Assembly: GCF_903903185.1 (NCBI RefSeq)
Contig: NZ_CAIUXT010000016.1
Coordinates: forward strand, 1-64,000
Direction of reading: 5' to 3'
DNA from: an uncultured Rhodoblastus sp.
GTDB lineage: Bacteria; Pseudomonadota; Alphaproteobacteria; Rhizobiales; Beijerinckiaceae
Length of the DNA: 64,000 nt
Positions 33,637-45,106 of this stretch are shown here, in pieces. The notes beneath the pieces were generated by a model. It was not told the origin of the DNA. It worked only from the letters and a program-made list of their open reading frames with translations, and made no database searches. Position 1 is the first letter of the stretch, and every line of letters starts with the position of its first letter. A program made the position numbers and the translations under genes.

Positions 33637-35937
33637 ATGACCGATCGCCTTACCTCCGACATGCAATCGGGCGCGCTGATTTATCATTCCCATCCCCGCC
33701 CGGGAAAGCTGGAGATCACGGCGACCAAGCCGCTCGGCAACCAGCGCGATCTGGCGCTCGCCTATTCGCCCGGCGTCGCCGCGCCCTGCCTCGCCATTGC
33801 CGAGGACCCGGCGCGCGCCGCCGATTACACCATCCGGCAGAATCTCGTCGCGGTGATCACCAATGGCACCGCCGTGCTCGGCCTCGGCGACATCGGCCCG
33901 CTCGCCGCCAAGCCGGTGATGGAAGGCAAGGCCGTGCTGTTCAAGAAATTCGCCGGCATCGACGTGTTCGACCTCGAAATGGCCGGCCATGACGTCGAAA
34001 AACTGGTCGACGCCATCGCCGCGCTGGAGCCGACCTTCGGCGGCATCAATCTCGAAGACATCAAGGCCCCGGAATGTTTTGAAGTCGAAAGGCTGCTGCG
34101 CGAGCGCATGTCGATTCCGGTTTTTCACGACGACCAGCACGGCACCGCCATCATCGTAGCCGCCGCCGTGCGCAATGGCCTCCAACTGGCCGGCAAGAAG
34201 ATCGAGGAGGCCAGAATCGTCGCCTCGGGCGCCGGAGCGGCGGCGCTAGCCTGCCTGAGCCTGCTGGTCGCGCTCGGCGCGCGACGGAAGAACATCACCG
34301 TCACCGATCTCAAGGGCGTCGTCTACAAGGGCCGTAACGAGCTGATGGACCCGCTCAAGGAGACCTTTGCGCAGGAGACTTCGGCGCGGACGCTGGCCGA
34401 GGTGATCGCCCGCGCCGACGTGTTTCTCGGCCTGTCCGCGGGCGGCGTGCTCAAGCGCGAAATGGTCAAATCGATGGCTGCAACCCCGCTCATTCTGGCG
34501 CTGGCCAATCCCGATCCCGAAATCACGCCGGAAGAGGCGCTGGCCGTGCGTCCCGACGCCATGCTGTGCACCGGGCGCTCGGATTATCCCAACCAGGTCA
34601 ATAATGTCCTGTGTTTTCCTTACATTTTCCGAGGCGCCCTCGACGTCCACGCGACGACCATCAACGAGGAGATGAAACTCGCCGCCGTGGACGCCATCGC
34701 CGCGCTGGCGCGCGAAACGCCGTCGGACGTGGTGGCCCGCGCCTATGGCGGCGTCGCGCCGCTCTATGGCAAGAATTCGCTGATCCCCTCGCCGTTCGAT
34801 CCGCGCCTGATCCTGCGCATCGCCCCCGCCGTGGCGAAGGCCGCGATGGACAGCGGCGTCGCCAAGAAGCCGATCCTCGATTTCGACGCCTATCACGAAC
34901 AGCTCGAACGCACGGTGTTCCGCTCGGGCTTCATCATGAAGCCGCTGATGCATGCCGCCAAGACCAAGCCGAAACGCGTGATCTACGCCGACGGCGAGGA
35001 CGAGCGGGTGTTGCGCGCGGTGCAATCGGTGGTCGAGGAAGGCATCGCCCGGCCGATCCTGATCGGCCGCCGCGCCGTGGTCGAGAAAAGGCTCAGGACT
35101 TTCGGCCTGTCGCTGCGCATCGACGAGGATTTCGCGCTGACCGACCCAGAAAGCGACCCGCGCTACAATGATTACGTCGCCACGCTGCTGGCGGTCGCCG
35201 GACGGCGCGGCATCAACCCCTTGACCGCGCGCACGCTGGTGCGCACCAATAATACGGTGATCGGCGCGCTGGCGGTCAAGCGCGGCGAGGCCGACGCCAT
35301 GCTCTGCGGCCTTGGCGGAAAGTTCGCGTCGCGGCTGCGCTACATCAAGGACATCATCGGGGTCGCGCCCGGCGTCGGCGACTTTTCCTCGATGAGCCTG
35401 ATGGTCACCCACAAGGGCGCGTTTTTCCTCGCCGACACCCATGTTCGCCTCAACCCGACCGCGGCGGAAATCGCCGAGACCGCCCTGCTCTGCGCCGTCC
35501 ATGTCCGCCGTTTCGGCCTGAAGCCGAAAATCGCCCTGATCTCGCATTCCGATTTCGGCGCCGACGACGCGCCTTCGGCGGTAAAAATGCGGTCGGCGCT
35601 CGAACTGATCCGCGCCCACGCTCCCGATCTCGAAGTGGATGGCGAAATGCAGGCCGACACCGCCCTGTCGCAGGAAATCCGCAATCTCAAGCTGCCCGGC
35701 TCAAGGCTCAAGGGCGAGGCCAATGTGCTGATCATGCCGGATCTGGCCGCCGCCAATATCGCCTTCCAGATGACCAAGATGATGGCCGACGCCTTGCCGG
35801 TCGGGCCGATCCTGCTTGGCGCGGCGCGGCCCGTGCATGTCATCACCGCCTCGATCACCGCGCGCGGCATCGTCAACATGACCGCCGTCGCTGTTGCGGA
35901 AGCGCAACAGAAGGACGAAGAACCGGATATGGCGTGA
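33637..35937 (+). CDS. maeB: NADP-dependent malic enzyme with phosphotransacetylase-like domain
   Basis: A 766-residue fusion. Residues 1-430 are a malic enzyme that decarboxylates malate to pyruvate with NADP, with [11 protein letters not shown], the DIQ-like DDQHGTAI and the nucleotide-binding [10 protein letters not shown]. Residues about 440-766 are a phosphotransacetylase domain that in MaeB is catalytically silent and senses acetyl-CoA. A GAGAGG ribosome site precedes the ATG. The enzyme supplies NADPH and pyruvate during growth on organic or C2 acids. Confidence 0.95.
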   Translation: MTDRLTSDMQSGALIYHSHPRPGKLEITATKPLGNQRDLALAYSPGVAAPCLAIAEDPARAADYTIRQNLVAVITNGTAVLGLGDIGPLAAKPVMEGKAVLFKKFAGIDVFDLEMAGHDVEKLVDAIAALEPTFGGINLEDIKAPECFEVERLLRERMSIPVFHDDQHGTAIIVAAAVRNGLQLAGKKIEEARIVASGAGAAALACLSLLVALGARRKNITVTDLKGVVYKGRNELMDPLKETFAQETSARTLAEVIARADVFLGLSAGGVLKREMVKSMAATPLILALANPDPEITPEEALAVRPDAMLCTGRSDYPNQVNNVLCFPYIFRGALDVHATTINEEMKLAAVDAIAALARETPSDVVARAYGGVAPLYGKNSLIPSPFDPRLILRIAPAVAKAAMDSGVAKKPILDFDAYHEQLERTVFRSGFIMKPLMHAAKTKPKRVIYADGEDERVLRAVQSVVEEGIARPILIGRRAVVEKRLRTFGLSLRIDEDFALTDPESDPRYNDYVATLLAVAGRRGINPLTARTLVRTNNTVIGALAVKRGEADAMLCGLGGKFASRLRYIKDIIGVAPGVGDFSSMSLMVTHKGAFFLADTHVRLNPTAAEIAETALLCAVHVRRFGLKPKIALISHSDFGADDAPSAVKMRSALELIRAHAPDLEVDGEMQADTALSQEIRNLKLPGSRLKGEANVLIMPDLAAANIAFQMTKMMADALPVGPILLGAARPVHVITASITARGIVNMTAVAVAEAQQKDEEPDMA

Positions 35938-36157
35938 CCTTCGGCCGGAATTAGCCCCAATCGATGCTATATTAAGTGGGTCGGATCGTTGCTCGGAGGC
36001 GAAGTCGCGCCGCTGGAAGCGAGCCGCCGAGTCTTTTGCGGTGTCTCTCGCGGGTTTTTTGCCTGCGCTTCGCGCGAAAGGCTCCAAAAGGCGTTAGCCG
36101 CCTGCTCAACCGCGCCCGGCAAAGATGCGCGCAAAAACAGGCGAAGAAGGGTTCTGG

Positions 36158-37675
36158 ATGACGTTCGGCCTGGGCCGGATCGCCGGCTTCGTGCTGCTGG
36201 CTTCGTGTTTTCTCGCTGCGCTTTCCGCAAGGGGCGCGGAGCGATCGCTTGCGCCGGATTTCGGTCCGAACTTGTCGGACCGCGCGATCTCCTACGCCCG
36301 AACCTGCGACGCCGACGGCGCCGGCTATTTCACCCTGCCCGGTTCGGACCTTTGCCTGAATTTCGGCGGCCGGGCCTTTTCCGATCTCGCCCTGCGCCAT
36401 GTTCCGCTCACGGCTTTCACGCCCAATCCCGGCGCGCCCCTGCGGTCGACTTACCCTGCGACGTCGCGCGCGCCAAATCCCGCTTCTGTCGGCGGCGGTC
36501 TGGGCCTCGGCGCCAGCATCGGCGCGCAATTGCCGACCGAAGCCGGCCCCGTGTCGGCCTATGTCGACGTCACGACGATTTTCGGCGCCGGCATGCTGTC
36601 GCCCAATCCCGCCGGAGTTTACAGCCCCCAGGCCGATCTGGCCGGCGTCAACCCCAACGCCTGGCTCAATTTCACCCGGTTGGACCAGGCCTGGCTGCAC
36701 TGGGCCGGATGGACGGCGGGACGCGCCCAGTCGATTTTCGATTTCTATGCCGACGCCTACAACATCATGCCGCTGCGCGGATCGAACGCCCATACCGAAT
36801 TGCTGGCCTATCGCTTCCAGCCGACGCCGGGGGTGATGGCGGCGCTGGCGCTGGAGAACAACCGCGAGCGTCGCAATCTCGTCGGGCAGGCGGTCAACGT
36901 CAATGCTTCGGCCGATTATTCCGGTCCCGGCTTCCCCGACCCGGTCGCCGCCGTGCGCGTCGAAAGCCCGTTTGGCGTAGCGCAACTTTCTGGCGCGGCG
37001 CATGAACTGCGCACCCGCTATGTCGCGCCCGAATCGGTCGCGCCAGGCCAGCCCGACGCCAACACAACGACGCAATGGGGTTTCGCCGCCCAGGGCGGCC
37101 TCAAGGTAAACCTGCCGAACCTGTCCGACGCCGACGCCATGATCCTTCAGGCGACCTATGCGCGCGGCGCTTCGGCCTATCTCACCGGCGATAATCAGCC
37201 CTTGTTCGCCGGCGTCAACGATCCCAGCCATCCGGGCATCGCCAATCCGCGCCTCGCTGCGGCGCCGGGCCTGACCAGCTACGATTACGATTGCGTGACC
37301 GCGACGCCCCAGCCTTTCGGCAAGTGCGACCAATCTTCCGGCTATGCGCTGATCGCAGCGTTCAAGCATTTCTGGACGCCGACCTTGTCCTCCTCGCTGT
37401 TCGCCAGTTTTTTCGGCATGAATTACACCGAGGCGGCGCGGACCGGCGCGCCCGGAGTCGCCGGCGCCAGCAATTACCGCGAGACCTCCGTCGGCGCCAA
37501 CCTGACCTGGACGCCGCTCAAGAACATGATGGTAGGCGGCGAAATCGCCTTTACCCAGGGCAAGGCCTCGGGGGCCTCGGGGGCCGCGCCGGTTGCGCCG
37601 CAGCAGCCAAATTCCCCGGCCTGGCCTACCGCCAATGAATGGTCGGGACGCATCCGCGTCCAGCATAATTTTTGA
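36158..37675 (+). CDS. Alphaproteobacterial porin (505 aa)
   Basis: An outer-membrane beta-barrel. A signal peptide (to about residue 28, ending ARGAE) precedes a mature start with the Porin_2 hallmark, C-D-A-D-G-A-G-Y-F-T-L-P-G-S-D-L-C-L-N-F, two cysteines bracketing a G-F/Y-x-P-G core. Alternating strands follow and the chain ends in phenylalanine (QHNF), the usual barrel-assembly signal. The ATG at 36158 has an AGAAGGG site; an upstream ATG at 36125 is less likely. It would pass small hydrophilic solutes. Confidence 0.85.
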   Translation: MTFGLGRIAGFVLLASCFLAALSARGAERSLAPDFGPNLSDRAISYARTCDADGAGYFTLPGSDLCLNFGGRAFSDLALRHVPLTAFTPNPGAPLRSTYPATSRAPNPASVGGGLGLGASIGAQLPTEAGPVSAYVDVTTIFGAGMLSPNPAGVYSPQADLAGVNPNAWLNFTRLDQAWLHWAGWTAGRAQSIFDFYADAYNIMPLRGSNAHTELLAYRFQPTPGVMAALALENNRERRNLVGQAVNVNASADYSGPGFPDPVAAVRVESPFGVAQLSGAAHELRTRYVAPESVAPGQPDANTTTQWGFAAQGGLKVNLPNLSDADAMILQATYARGASAYLTGDNQPLFAGVNDPSHPGIANPRLAAAPGLTSYDYDCVTATPQPFGKCDQSSGYALIAAFKHFWTPTLSSSLFASFFGMNYTEAARTGAPGVAGASNYRETSVGANLTWTPLKNMMVGGEIAFTQGKASGASGAAPVAPQQPNSPAWPTANEWSGRIRVQHNF

Positions 37676-37730
37676 CCGCCCGACATGGGCCGGAATCATC
37701 CGCGAGGGCCAAAAAGGCGTAGGGTGAGAG

Positions 37731-39245
37731 ATGATTGAATCGGATTTCGCGCGCGCCCTGGCGCAAAAACATTTTGGCTATGGCCGACTCGACGCCGATC
37801 TCAGGGTGATCGACCGCGTTGGCGCCCTGATGGACTGGATGCCGCCCCCCGGCGAAAAAATCTTCAACTCCCCGGTTTTTCTCGCCATGGAGGCCGAATT
37901 CGCCGCCCTGCGCGGCGAGGGCGCAGCGCCTATCGACCTTCCCGGCCCGCGGCTTACGCCCTTCGACTCCCCGTCTTTTTCGTTATCCGTTGTTTTCGAC
38001 CCGCGCCGCGACGGCTTTCTCGTCCTGGCCAGCGCCGAACGCGACGCAAAACAGCGGCTGGCGCCCGAAGGAAGCGATACCGGGGCGCCAGAGCAATTTG
38101 CTAAAAAGCGGAGGCCGACGCCTGGTAAAAACATCGCGGAAACAAAAGACTCGGGGGTCGATGGCGATTGGGCCGGCAATTCGTCCACGCCGGAACGTCG
38201 GGCGCAGGCGGCGGGGCAGTTGATCCTGGAACAGGCGGCGCTTTATCGCGACATTGTCGAAACCTCCGCCGATCTGGTGTTTCGCCTCGACGCCGACCTG
38301 CGCGTCACTTTCGTCAACCGCCACGCCTGCAGCCTGTTGCTCGGGCCGGAGAGAGCGTTTCTCGGGCGCCATGCGGACCAGGTACTCGGCGTCGGCGCGC
38401 CCGAGGAAAGCTGGCGTTCGCGGCTTTCAAAGCAGGCGGATTGCTCGTTCGAACAGGCCCTGCGCGTTCCCGGACAGGAAACCCTATGGATCTGGTGGCG
38501 CGTCAACTGGATCGGCGCCCGGCGCGGTTTTGGCGAATATCAGGCCGTGGGCCGCGATGTCAGCGATCTGCGGCGGTTGCGCGCGGAAGCCGAGCAGGGC
38601 GCCGAGGAAGCGCGGCGCAATGCGGTGATGCGCGAGCGCCTGCGTATCGCCCATGACCTCCACGACACGCTCGTCCAGTCGCTGGTCGCCCTGGCGCCGC
38701 AAATTCATCTGATCCGCAAGGTCGCCGGGCGTGACGCCAATCCGCGCATGATCGACGAACTGGCCCGCGCCGAACAGGCCGTTCGCGACGGTTTGGCCCT
38801 CGCCCGCGCCGCCTTGACCGACCTGCGCGCCGGCAATGTCGAGTCCCAGGGTCTCGGAGCGGCGCTCGAAACCCTCGGTCGCCGTTTCACCGACCGCACC
38901 GGAATCCACGTTCTTGCAAATCTCAATCAGCGCGCCGGGGCGGCGGAAGGCGAAAGGGCGGAAACGCTCTACCGCATCTGCGAGGAAGCCTTGCGGAACA
39001 TCGAATGGCACGCCAGCGCCAGCCGCGTCGAAATCGCTCTTTCAGTCGACGATTGCGGGGCGCTGACGCTGGTCGTCGCCGATGACGGCGTCGGCTTCGA
39101 CCGCGACCGGATCAAGACCGGCCATTTCGGCCTGACCGGCATGCGCGAAAAAGCGGAGTCGCTCGGCGCCCGCTTCACCGTGGACACCGCGCCGGGGCGA
39201 GGCGTCCGCATCGAGATCGTCGCGCCGCCAGAACCGCCGAGCTAA
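37731..39245 (+). CDS. NarL-type sensor histidine kinase with PAS domain (504 aa)
   Basis: A sensor kinase without clear membrane segments. It has an N-terminal region (1-110) that may be a degenerate PAS, a PAS domain at about 165-285, a HisKA_3 domain with the acceptor histidine at 311 in IAHDLHDTLVQS, and a HATPase domain at about 405-500 with ADDGVGFD and G-L-T-G-M-R-E-K. Residues about 121-158, between the two sensory parts, are encoded by a diverged copy of the palindromic repeat of this window, inserted in frame. The cognate regulator is encoded 540 bases downstream. The signal is unknown. Confidence 0.88.
   Translation: MIESDFARALAQKHFGYGRLDADLRVIDRVGALMDWMPPPGEKIFNSPVFLAMEAEFAALRGEGAAPIDLPGPRLTPFDSPSFSLSVVFDPRRDGFLVLASAERDAKQRLAPEGSDTGAPEQFAKKRRPTPGKNIAETKDSGVDGDWAGNSSTPERRAQAAGQLILEQAALYRDIVETSADLVFRLDADLRVTFVNRHACSLLLGPERAFLGRHADQVLGVGAPEESWRSRLSKQADCSFEQALRVPGQETLWIWWRVNWIGARRGFGEYQAVGRDVSDLRRLRAEAEQGAEEARRNAVMRERLRIAHDLHDTLVQSLVALAPQIHLIRKVAGRDANPRMIDELARAEQAVRDGLALARAALTDLRAGNVESQGLGAALETLGRRFTDRTGIHVLANLNQRAGAAEGERAETLYRICEEALRNIEWHASASRVEIALSVDDCGALTLVVADDGVGFDRDRIKTGHFGLTGMREKAESLGARFTVDTAPGRGVRIEIVAPPEPPS
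38091..38205 (+). repeat. In-frame palindromic repeat inside the kinase gene
   Basis: The stretch starting GAGCAATTTGCT aligns without gaps to the reverse complement of the 58.9-kb copy over 79 bases, about 57 identical. It keeps the reading frame open and in the same phase as the other copies (E-Q-x-A-K-K ... K-N-I-A-x-T-K). The distal palindrome has decayed. Confidence 0.7.
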
Positions 39246-39784
39246 CCTCTCTTTTCAATTTATTTGATTATAAATCAATGATTTAAATAATTAATTCGGC
39301 TCGGTCGGGCCGGGGCCTGCAAAGAAGGCCGCCTTCCCTCGAGCGCTAACTTTCCGGCAGGAATATCCGGTTGAACCAGCGCGGAAATCGAACGCCGAAA
39401 TTCGATCCGGGCGGCGGACCGCGACGTCGGGACCCTGATCCGAGACTAATGCATAACCCGTTGAATATAAGTAAAAATTGCAATCGATCGCCAAAGACGC
39501 TAGGTTCGCTCGGAATTCTCTTGGGATTTTACGTCGGGCGCCCCACCCGGCCGGGAATTTGTAGCGCCTGGTGCGTTTTGGTTTTCGCTTGCGAGCCATG
39601 GCTCCAAAGCTGTTCGACGAATTCACCTTCCTCGAACAGGCGATGGATCGTTTGTTCGAGAGGCCTGTTGTAAAAAAAAATCTCCAGCTTTTTTGGAATT
39701 GGCGCTCGAAACAACAGGCCAGCGGATTGTTTCCAGCGGCCGACGATGGGCGCCGTCCCAACGGGCGGCGGGGGGGATTTTTTG
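39246..39784 (+). promoter_or_regulatory. 539-bp leader region before the response-regulator gene
   Basis: No gene is seen. The start is very A+T rich (39255-39300) and holds the dyad TTGATT-ATA-AATCAA. Further down, CTGTTCGA (39610-39617) pairs with TCGAACAG (39632-39639), and GGCCTGTTGT (39662-39671) pairs with ACAACAGGCC (39711-39720) around an A-tract and a T-tract. The set looks like a structured leader of the response regulator. Confidence 0.45.
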
Positions 39785-40456
39785 TTGCCTGACGAGCGCA
39801 TCCGCATCCTGATCGCCGAGGATCAACATCTGATCCGCCGGGCCTTCGCCTCGATGCTGGCGCTCGAACCGGATTTCGAAATCGTCGCCCAGGCGGCCGA
39901 CGGGGCCGAGGCGGTGCAGGCCGCGCGACGCTGGAAACCCCATATTGTGCTGATGGACATCCAGATGCCGCGCCTCAACGGCATTGCCGCGACGTTGCAG
40001 ATCGTCAGGGACTGTCCCGACACCCAAGTCGTCATCCTGACCACTTTCGACACCGACGATCTCATTTTCGACGCCATCTGCGCCGGCGCCCAGGCCTATC
40101 TGCTCAAGGACGCCGACGAAGCCGAGATTTTGGCGACGATCCGCTCGGTCTCGCGCGGCCATTCGCGGCTGACGCCCAATGTCGCGCGCAAATTGCTCAA
40201 TGAATTCCGCCGCGTGCGCCGCCCGCCCCGCTTCCTCGACGGCGACGGCGATCTGCCCGGCGAAGCGCTGACCGAACGCGAAAACGAGATTCTGCAATTG
40301 ATCGTCGAAGGCAAGGGCAACAAGGAAATCGCCGGCGACACCAAACTCGCCGAAGGCACGGTGAAGAATTACGTCAGCCGCATTCTCGAAAAGCTCAACG
40401 CCCGCAGCCGCACCGAATTGGCGGTCAAGGCGCTGAACCGGCGGCTCGACGGCTAA
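39785..40456 (+). CDS. NarL/FixJ-type response regulator (223 aa, TTG start)
   Basis: The partner of the upstream kinase. The receiver domain (residues 1-120) has the acidic pair at its start (AEDQ), the phospho-acceptor aspartate in IVLMDIQMP, Thr in VVILTTFD and Lys in AYLLKDA. The LuxR-type DNA-binding domain (about 155-220) carries LTERENEILQLI and G-T-V-K-N-Y-V. No well placed ATG exists; TTG at 39785 follows a G-rich ribosome site and begins next to the receiver. An ATG at 39746 is the alternative. Its stop overlaps the panC stop codon on the other strand. Confidence 0.9.
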   Translation: MPDERIRILIAEDQHLIRRAFASMLALEPDFEIVAQAADGAEAVQAARRWKPHIVLMDIQMPRLNGIAATLQIVRDCPDTQVVILTTFDTDDLIFDAICAGAQAYLLKDADEAEILATIRSVSRGHSRLTPNVARKLLNEFRRVRRPPRFLDGDGDLPGEALTERENEILQLIVEGKGNKEIAGDTKLAEGTVKNYVSRILEKLNARSRTELAVKALNRRLDG

Positions 40457-41304
40457 ACCGCCAGATTATCGATCAGCCGCGTCTTGCCGATCCGAGCCGC
40501 AACCAGCAGGCGGATCGGCCCCTCTTCGAGCGAGGCGATTTGGGCCAGCGTCTCCGCGTGGCGGGCCTCCAGATAATCGACGTCGAAACCCGCCGCGCCA
40601 AGCTGCAAGGCCGCTTGCGCCGCCGCTTGCGCCGGGGCCGCGCCGGAGCGGATCGCCGCCGCCGTCTCGTTGAGAACGAGGGCCAGCAAAGGCGCCTGCG
40701 CGCGTTCCGCCACGCTCAGATAGATGTTGCGCGAGGACAGAGCGAGGCCGTCCGCCTCGCGCAGGGTCGGGACGCCGAAAATCCGGGTGGGAATGTCGAG
40801 ATCGGCGGCAAAGCGCCGGATGACCGCCAATTGCTGGAAATCCTTTTCGCCGAAAAATGCGCTGTCGGCCTGGGCCTGGTTGAGCAATTTGGCCACCACC
40901 AGAGCGACTCCGGGGAAATGATCCGGGCGGAAGCGGTCCTCCAGCCCCGCCAGCGCCGGGCCGCCCGGAATGATCTGGGTCGAAAAGCCTTCGGGATAGA
41001 TCTCGCGCGCGGGGGGTGCGAAACAGCCCGCAGCGCCGGCCTGCGCCAGTTTGGCGAGATCGGCGTCGAAGGTGCGGGGATAGGCGTCGAAATCCTCGTT
41101 GGGGGCGAATTGCGCCGGATTGACGAAAATCGAAACGACGGTCCGCTGCGCCACCTTCCGCGCGGCCTCGACCAGCGAGACATGGCCGGCGTGCAGCGCG
41201 CCCATGGTCGGAACCAGCGCGATTTTTTCGCCCGCCGCCCGCCATCGCGCCACGGCGGCGCGCAGTGAGGAAATATCGCGGAAGACGTGCGGCGCGTCGG
41301 ACAT
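40453..41304 (-). CDS. panC: Pantothenate synthetase
   Basis: It joins pantoate and beta-alanine with ATP to give pantothenate, the coenzyme A precursor, in the cytoplasm. Motifs: the ATP-binding VPTMGALHAGHVSLV at residues 31-45 with HxGH, FVNPAQFAPNEDF, FGEKDFQQL and LALSSRNIYLS. The length of 283 residues is normal. It begins 6 bases after the gamma-glutamylcyclotransferase-like gene and is cotranscribed with it. Its stop codon overlaps that of the response-regulator gene, convergent. Confidence 0.95.
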   Translation of the reverse strand: MSDAPHVFRDISSLRAAVARWRAAGEKIALVPTMGALHAGHVSLVEAARKVAQRTVVSIFVNPAQFAPNEDFDAYPRTFDADLAKLAQAGAAGCFAPPAREIYPEGFSTQIIPGGPALAGLEDRFRPDHFPGVALVVAKLLNQAQADSAFFGEKDFQQLAVIRRFAADLDIPTRIFGVPTLREADGLALSSRNIYLSVAERAQAPLLALVLNETAAAIRSGAAPAQAAAQAALQLGAAGFDVDYLEARHAETLAQIASLEEGPIRLLVAARIGKTRLIDNLAV

Positions 41305-41310
41305 TTTGGC

Positions 41311-41781
41311 TCACAGCGCTTTCGGGTTCCGGATCGCGCGAAAGCGCGAGCAAGGTTCAAGATTTTCACCCGCCAGCCGGCGAAGAAAATCGATATGGCC
41401 GATCGGCAGGCCGACTTCTCGCGCCACGGCTACGATTCGGGCCATGTAGTCCTCCGGCGCGCGGTGGGAACCGCCCGCTGGCCGGCCGATATAGATCAAC
41501 GCCCGCATCGGCGGCAAGCCTTCGCGCAGCACCGGCTGGCTGACTTTGACATAGCCGTCGCCTTCGTAGCGGTCGAGCGCCGCGAGATTGCCAAAACTCA
41601 ATTCCCACAACACGCCATGCGCCGTGGACCCGGCGTCGCGAACCAGGGTGGCGAAACCGTCCGGCAGCAGCGCCACCCGGTGACGCGGCAGCCGCGCCCG
41701 GCCCCGCATTTTTGCGCCGGGGCAGCGCAATTCCATGGCTTTGGCGTCCATGTTGGAGCCATAGGCGAAAGTGAGCGGCAT
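41311..41781 (-). CDS. Gamma-glutamylcyclotransferase-like (AIG2/GGCT) protein (156 aa)
   Basis: A small cytoplasmic protein of the GGCT/AIG2 fold: the substrate-binding start FAYGSNMD at residues 4-11, the HGVLWELS segment and a catalytic-type glutamate in LDRYEGDGY. Such enzymes release 5-oxoproline from gamma-glutamyl peptides. The ATG at 41781 was chosen over 41853 because the fold starts right after it. It lies just upstream of panC on the same strand. Confidence 0.82.
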   Translation of the reverse strand: MPLTFAYGSNMDAKAMELRCPGAKMRGRARLPRHRVALLPDGFATLVRDAGSTAHGVLWELSFGNLAALDRYEGDGYVKVSQPVLREGLPPMRALIYIGRPAGGSHRAPEDYMARIVAVAREVGLPIGHIDFLRRLAGENLEPCSRFRAIRNPKAL

Positions 41782-41857
41782 GGTTGGTCCCGAGGATTTC
41801 TGACGCTTGCCGATCCTTAGCAAAGACCGGACCCGCAGGCCAATCGTCACCAATCGT

Positions 41858-42742
41858 TCAAGCCGCTTGCGCCTGGAGGATATTGGCTGCGCTCGCGGCG
41901 GGCGGCGTCACCACGATCCGCGAAATGAACCAACCGGCAAGCCAGCGGATCATCCACGGTATCGGCAGGATGAAGACGCAGCCCAGAGCGGCGGCGAAGG
42001 TCCGCCAGAGAATGCTCACGCCCGTCCCGGTAAATTCGAACTCATGCGTCCCCACGGTTTGCGCACAGATCCAGCGCAGCATCAGCTTGAGGATCCAGGC
42101 CCATCCGACGATGGTCTCGACGGCGAAAAGAAACAGCACGCTCCATCCGAAAAAGGTCCAGAATCCGCCCTCGAACGAGACCTTCAGCGCCCCGTCCTCG
42201 CTGCGCAGGGCGCGGGCGAACCAACCCGTCAGCGCAAAAACCAAACCCGCGTTGATGAGCAGCAGGGCGCCGGCGATCGCCTGCCCCGTCGGGCTCTGGT
42301 TGACCAGCCCCAACCCGAGCCCGATCAGGCCGAAACCGACAAAAGTCGGCCAGCATTGGCCAATGTCGCCTTGCAGGAACAGGCGAACGCCATTCGGCAA
42401 GGCGACGCGCCCGGCGAACCAGCGATAGAACCACAAACCGGCCCAGGGCGCCGTAAAGACCAGGGAAATGCCGAGCGACGCGACGATGGAGCGCCAGAAC
42501 AATCCCCAGACCGGCAGGAAGGATTGCAGCGGGCCGACGCCCGCCGCCGCCCGGTTGCCGGCCTCTCCGAGGGCTGCGGCGAGTTCCGGGACCTCGCTCG
42601 CCGGCGCCGGCCCGCCGCCTTCGACCCAGACGGCGTCTGCCGGCCCAAGGCGCCCGGCCCGCGCCAGCGCCGCCAGTTCATCCAGCGAAACCGGACCGTT
42701 TTGCGCGCCCGCGCGATCCTTGAAAAAATAATTTCCCGCCAT
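41858..42742 (-). CDS. Membrane protein with N-terminal GYF_2 (DUF4339) domain (294 aa)
   Basis: Residues 1-55 form a GYF_2-type domain (YFFKDRAGAQNGPVSLDEL ends in a V-W-V-E-G-G core), a peptide-binding module common at the front of bacterial membrane proteins. The remainder has about six hydrophobic segments, one rich in Trp, and loosely recalls the YjgN/DUF898 group. No catalytic motif is seen and the function is unknown. The ATG at 42742 lies just after the terminator of the carboxylase gene, which supports that start and an independent transcript. Confidence 0.68.
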   Translation of the reverse strand: MAGNYFFKDRAGAQNGPVSLDELAALARAGRLGPADAVWVEGGGPAPASEVPELAAALGEAGNRAAAGVGPLQSFLPVWGLFWRSIVASLGISLVFTAPWAGLWFYRWFAGRVALPNGVRLFLQGDIGQCWPTFVGFGLIGLGLGLVNQSPTGQAIAGALLLINAGLVFALTGWFARALRSEDGALKVSFEGGFWTFFGWSVLFLFAVETIVGWAWILKLMLRWICAQTVGTHEFEFTGTGVSILWRTFAAALGCVFILPIPWMIRWLAGWFISRIVVTPPAASAANILQAQAA

Positions 42743-42818
42743 GGCCGAACGCCTGAAATACCGCCGTGAAAACCGACCCTCGCGATGGAGCCGGCGTGGC
42801 CAATCTGCGCCGGGAGAC

Positions 42819-42852
42819 AAAAAAACGCCAGACTCGCGCGAGTCCGGCGTTC
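42819..42852 (-). terminator. Rho-independent terminator of the carboxylase gene
   Basis: On the minus strand the arms AACGCCGGACTCG and CGAGTCTGGCGTT meet around a very small loop and are followed by a run of seven T. It lies about 20 bases after the stop codon of the carboxylase gene. Confidence 0.92.
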
Positions 42853-42873
42853 AAGTTGAGAAACCAGCGAGCC

Positions 42874-44880
<2,007 letters not shown>

Positions 44881-44996
44881 TCTGGCACCGGAACGGATTT
44901 TTCCGGCCTTGCGGAGGACAAGGCCCAGCGGATGATCTGTTGGGACCGACTATTATGGGAACTATCCGCCTGCGTCCAGCCAACAAACGGCTTATG

Positions 44997-45030
44997 CCAG
45001 CCCTCGCAGGTGAGAACCTGCGAGGGCTGG
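44997..45030. other. Perfect 15-bp hairpin with GAGA loop upstream of the carboxylase gene
   Basis: Arms CCAGCCCTCGCAGGT (44997-45011) and ACCTGCGAGGGCTGG (45016-45030) are perfect around a GAGA loop. It lies between the unknown gene at 45.1 kb and the carboxylase gene, both on the minus strand, 117 bases before the ATG of the latter. No T-run follows, so it looks like a leader structure or mRNA-processing signal. Confidence 0.75.
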
Positions 45031-45106
45031 ATAGGAGCGAACGCGACGCCGAACTCATGCGAGGGATTCGTTGGCCGCGACGAGTCGCAGTCAACGAAAA
45101 ATGGTA

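Noticed and set aside
35972-37699. Minus-strand frame of 575 codons opposite the porin gene
   Set aside because: The plus strand encodes a signal peptide, the porin cysteine motif and a terminal Phe; the minus frame has none of these.
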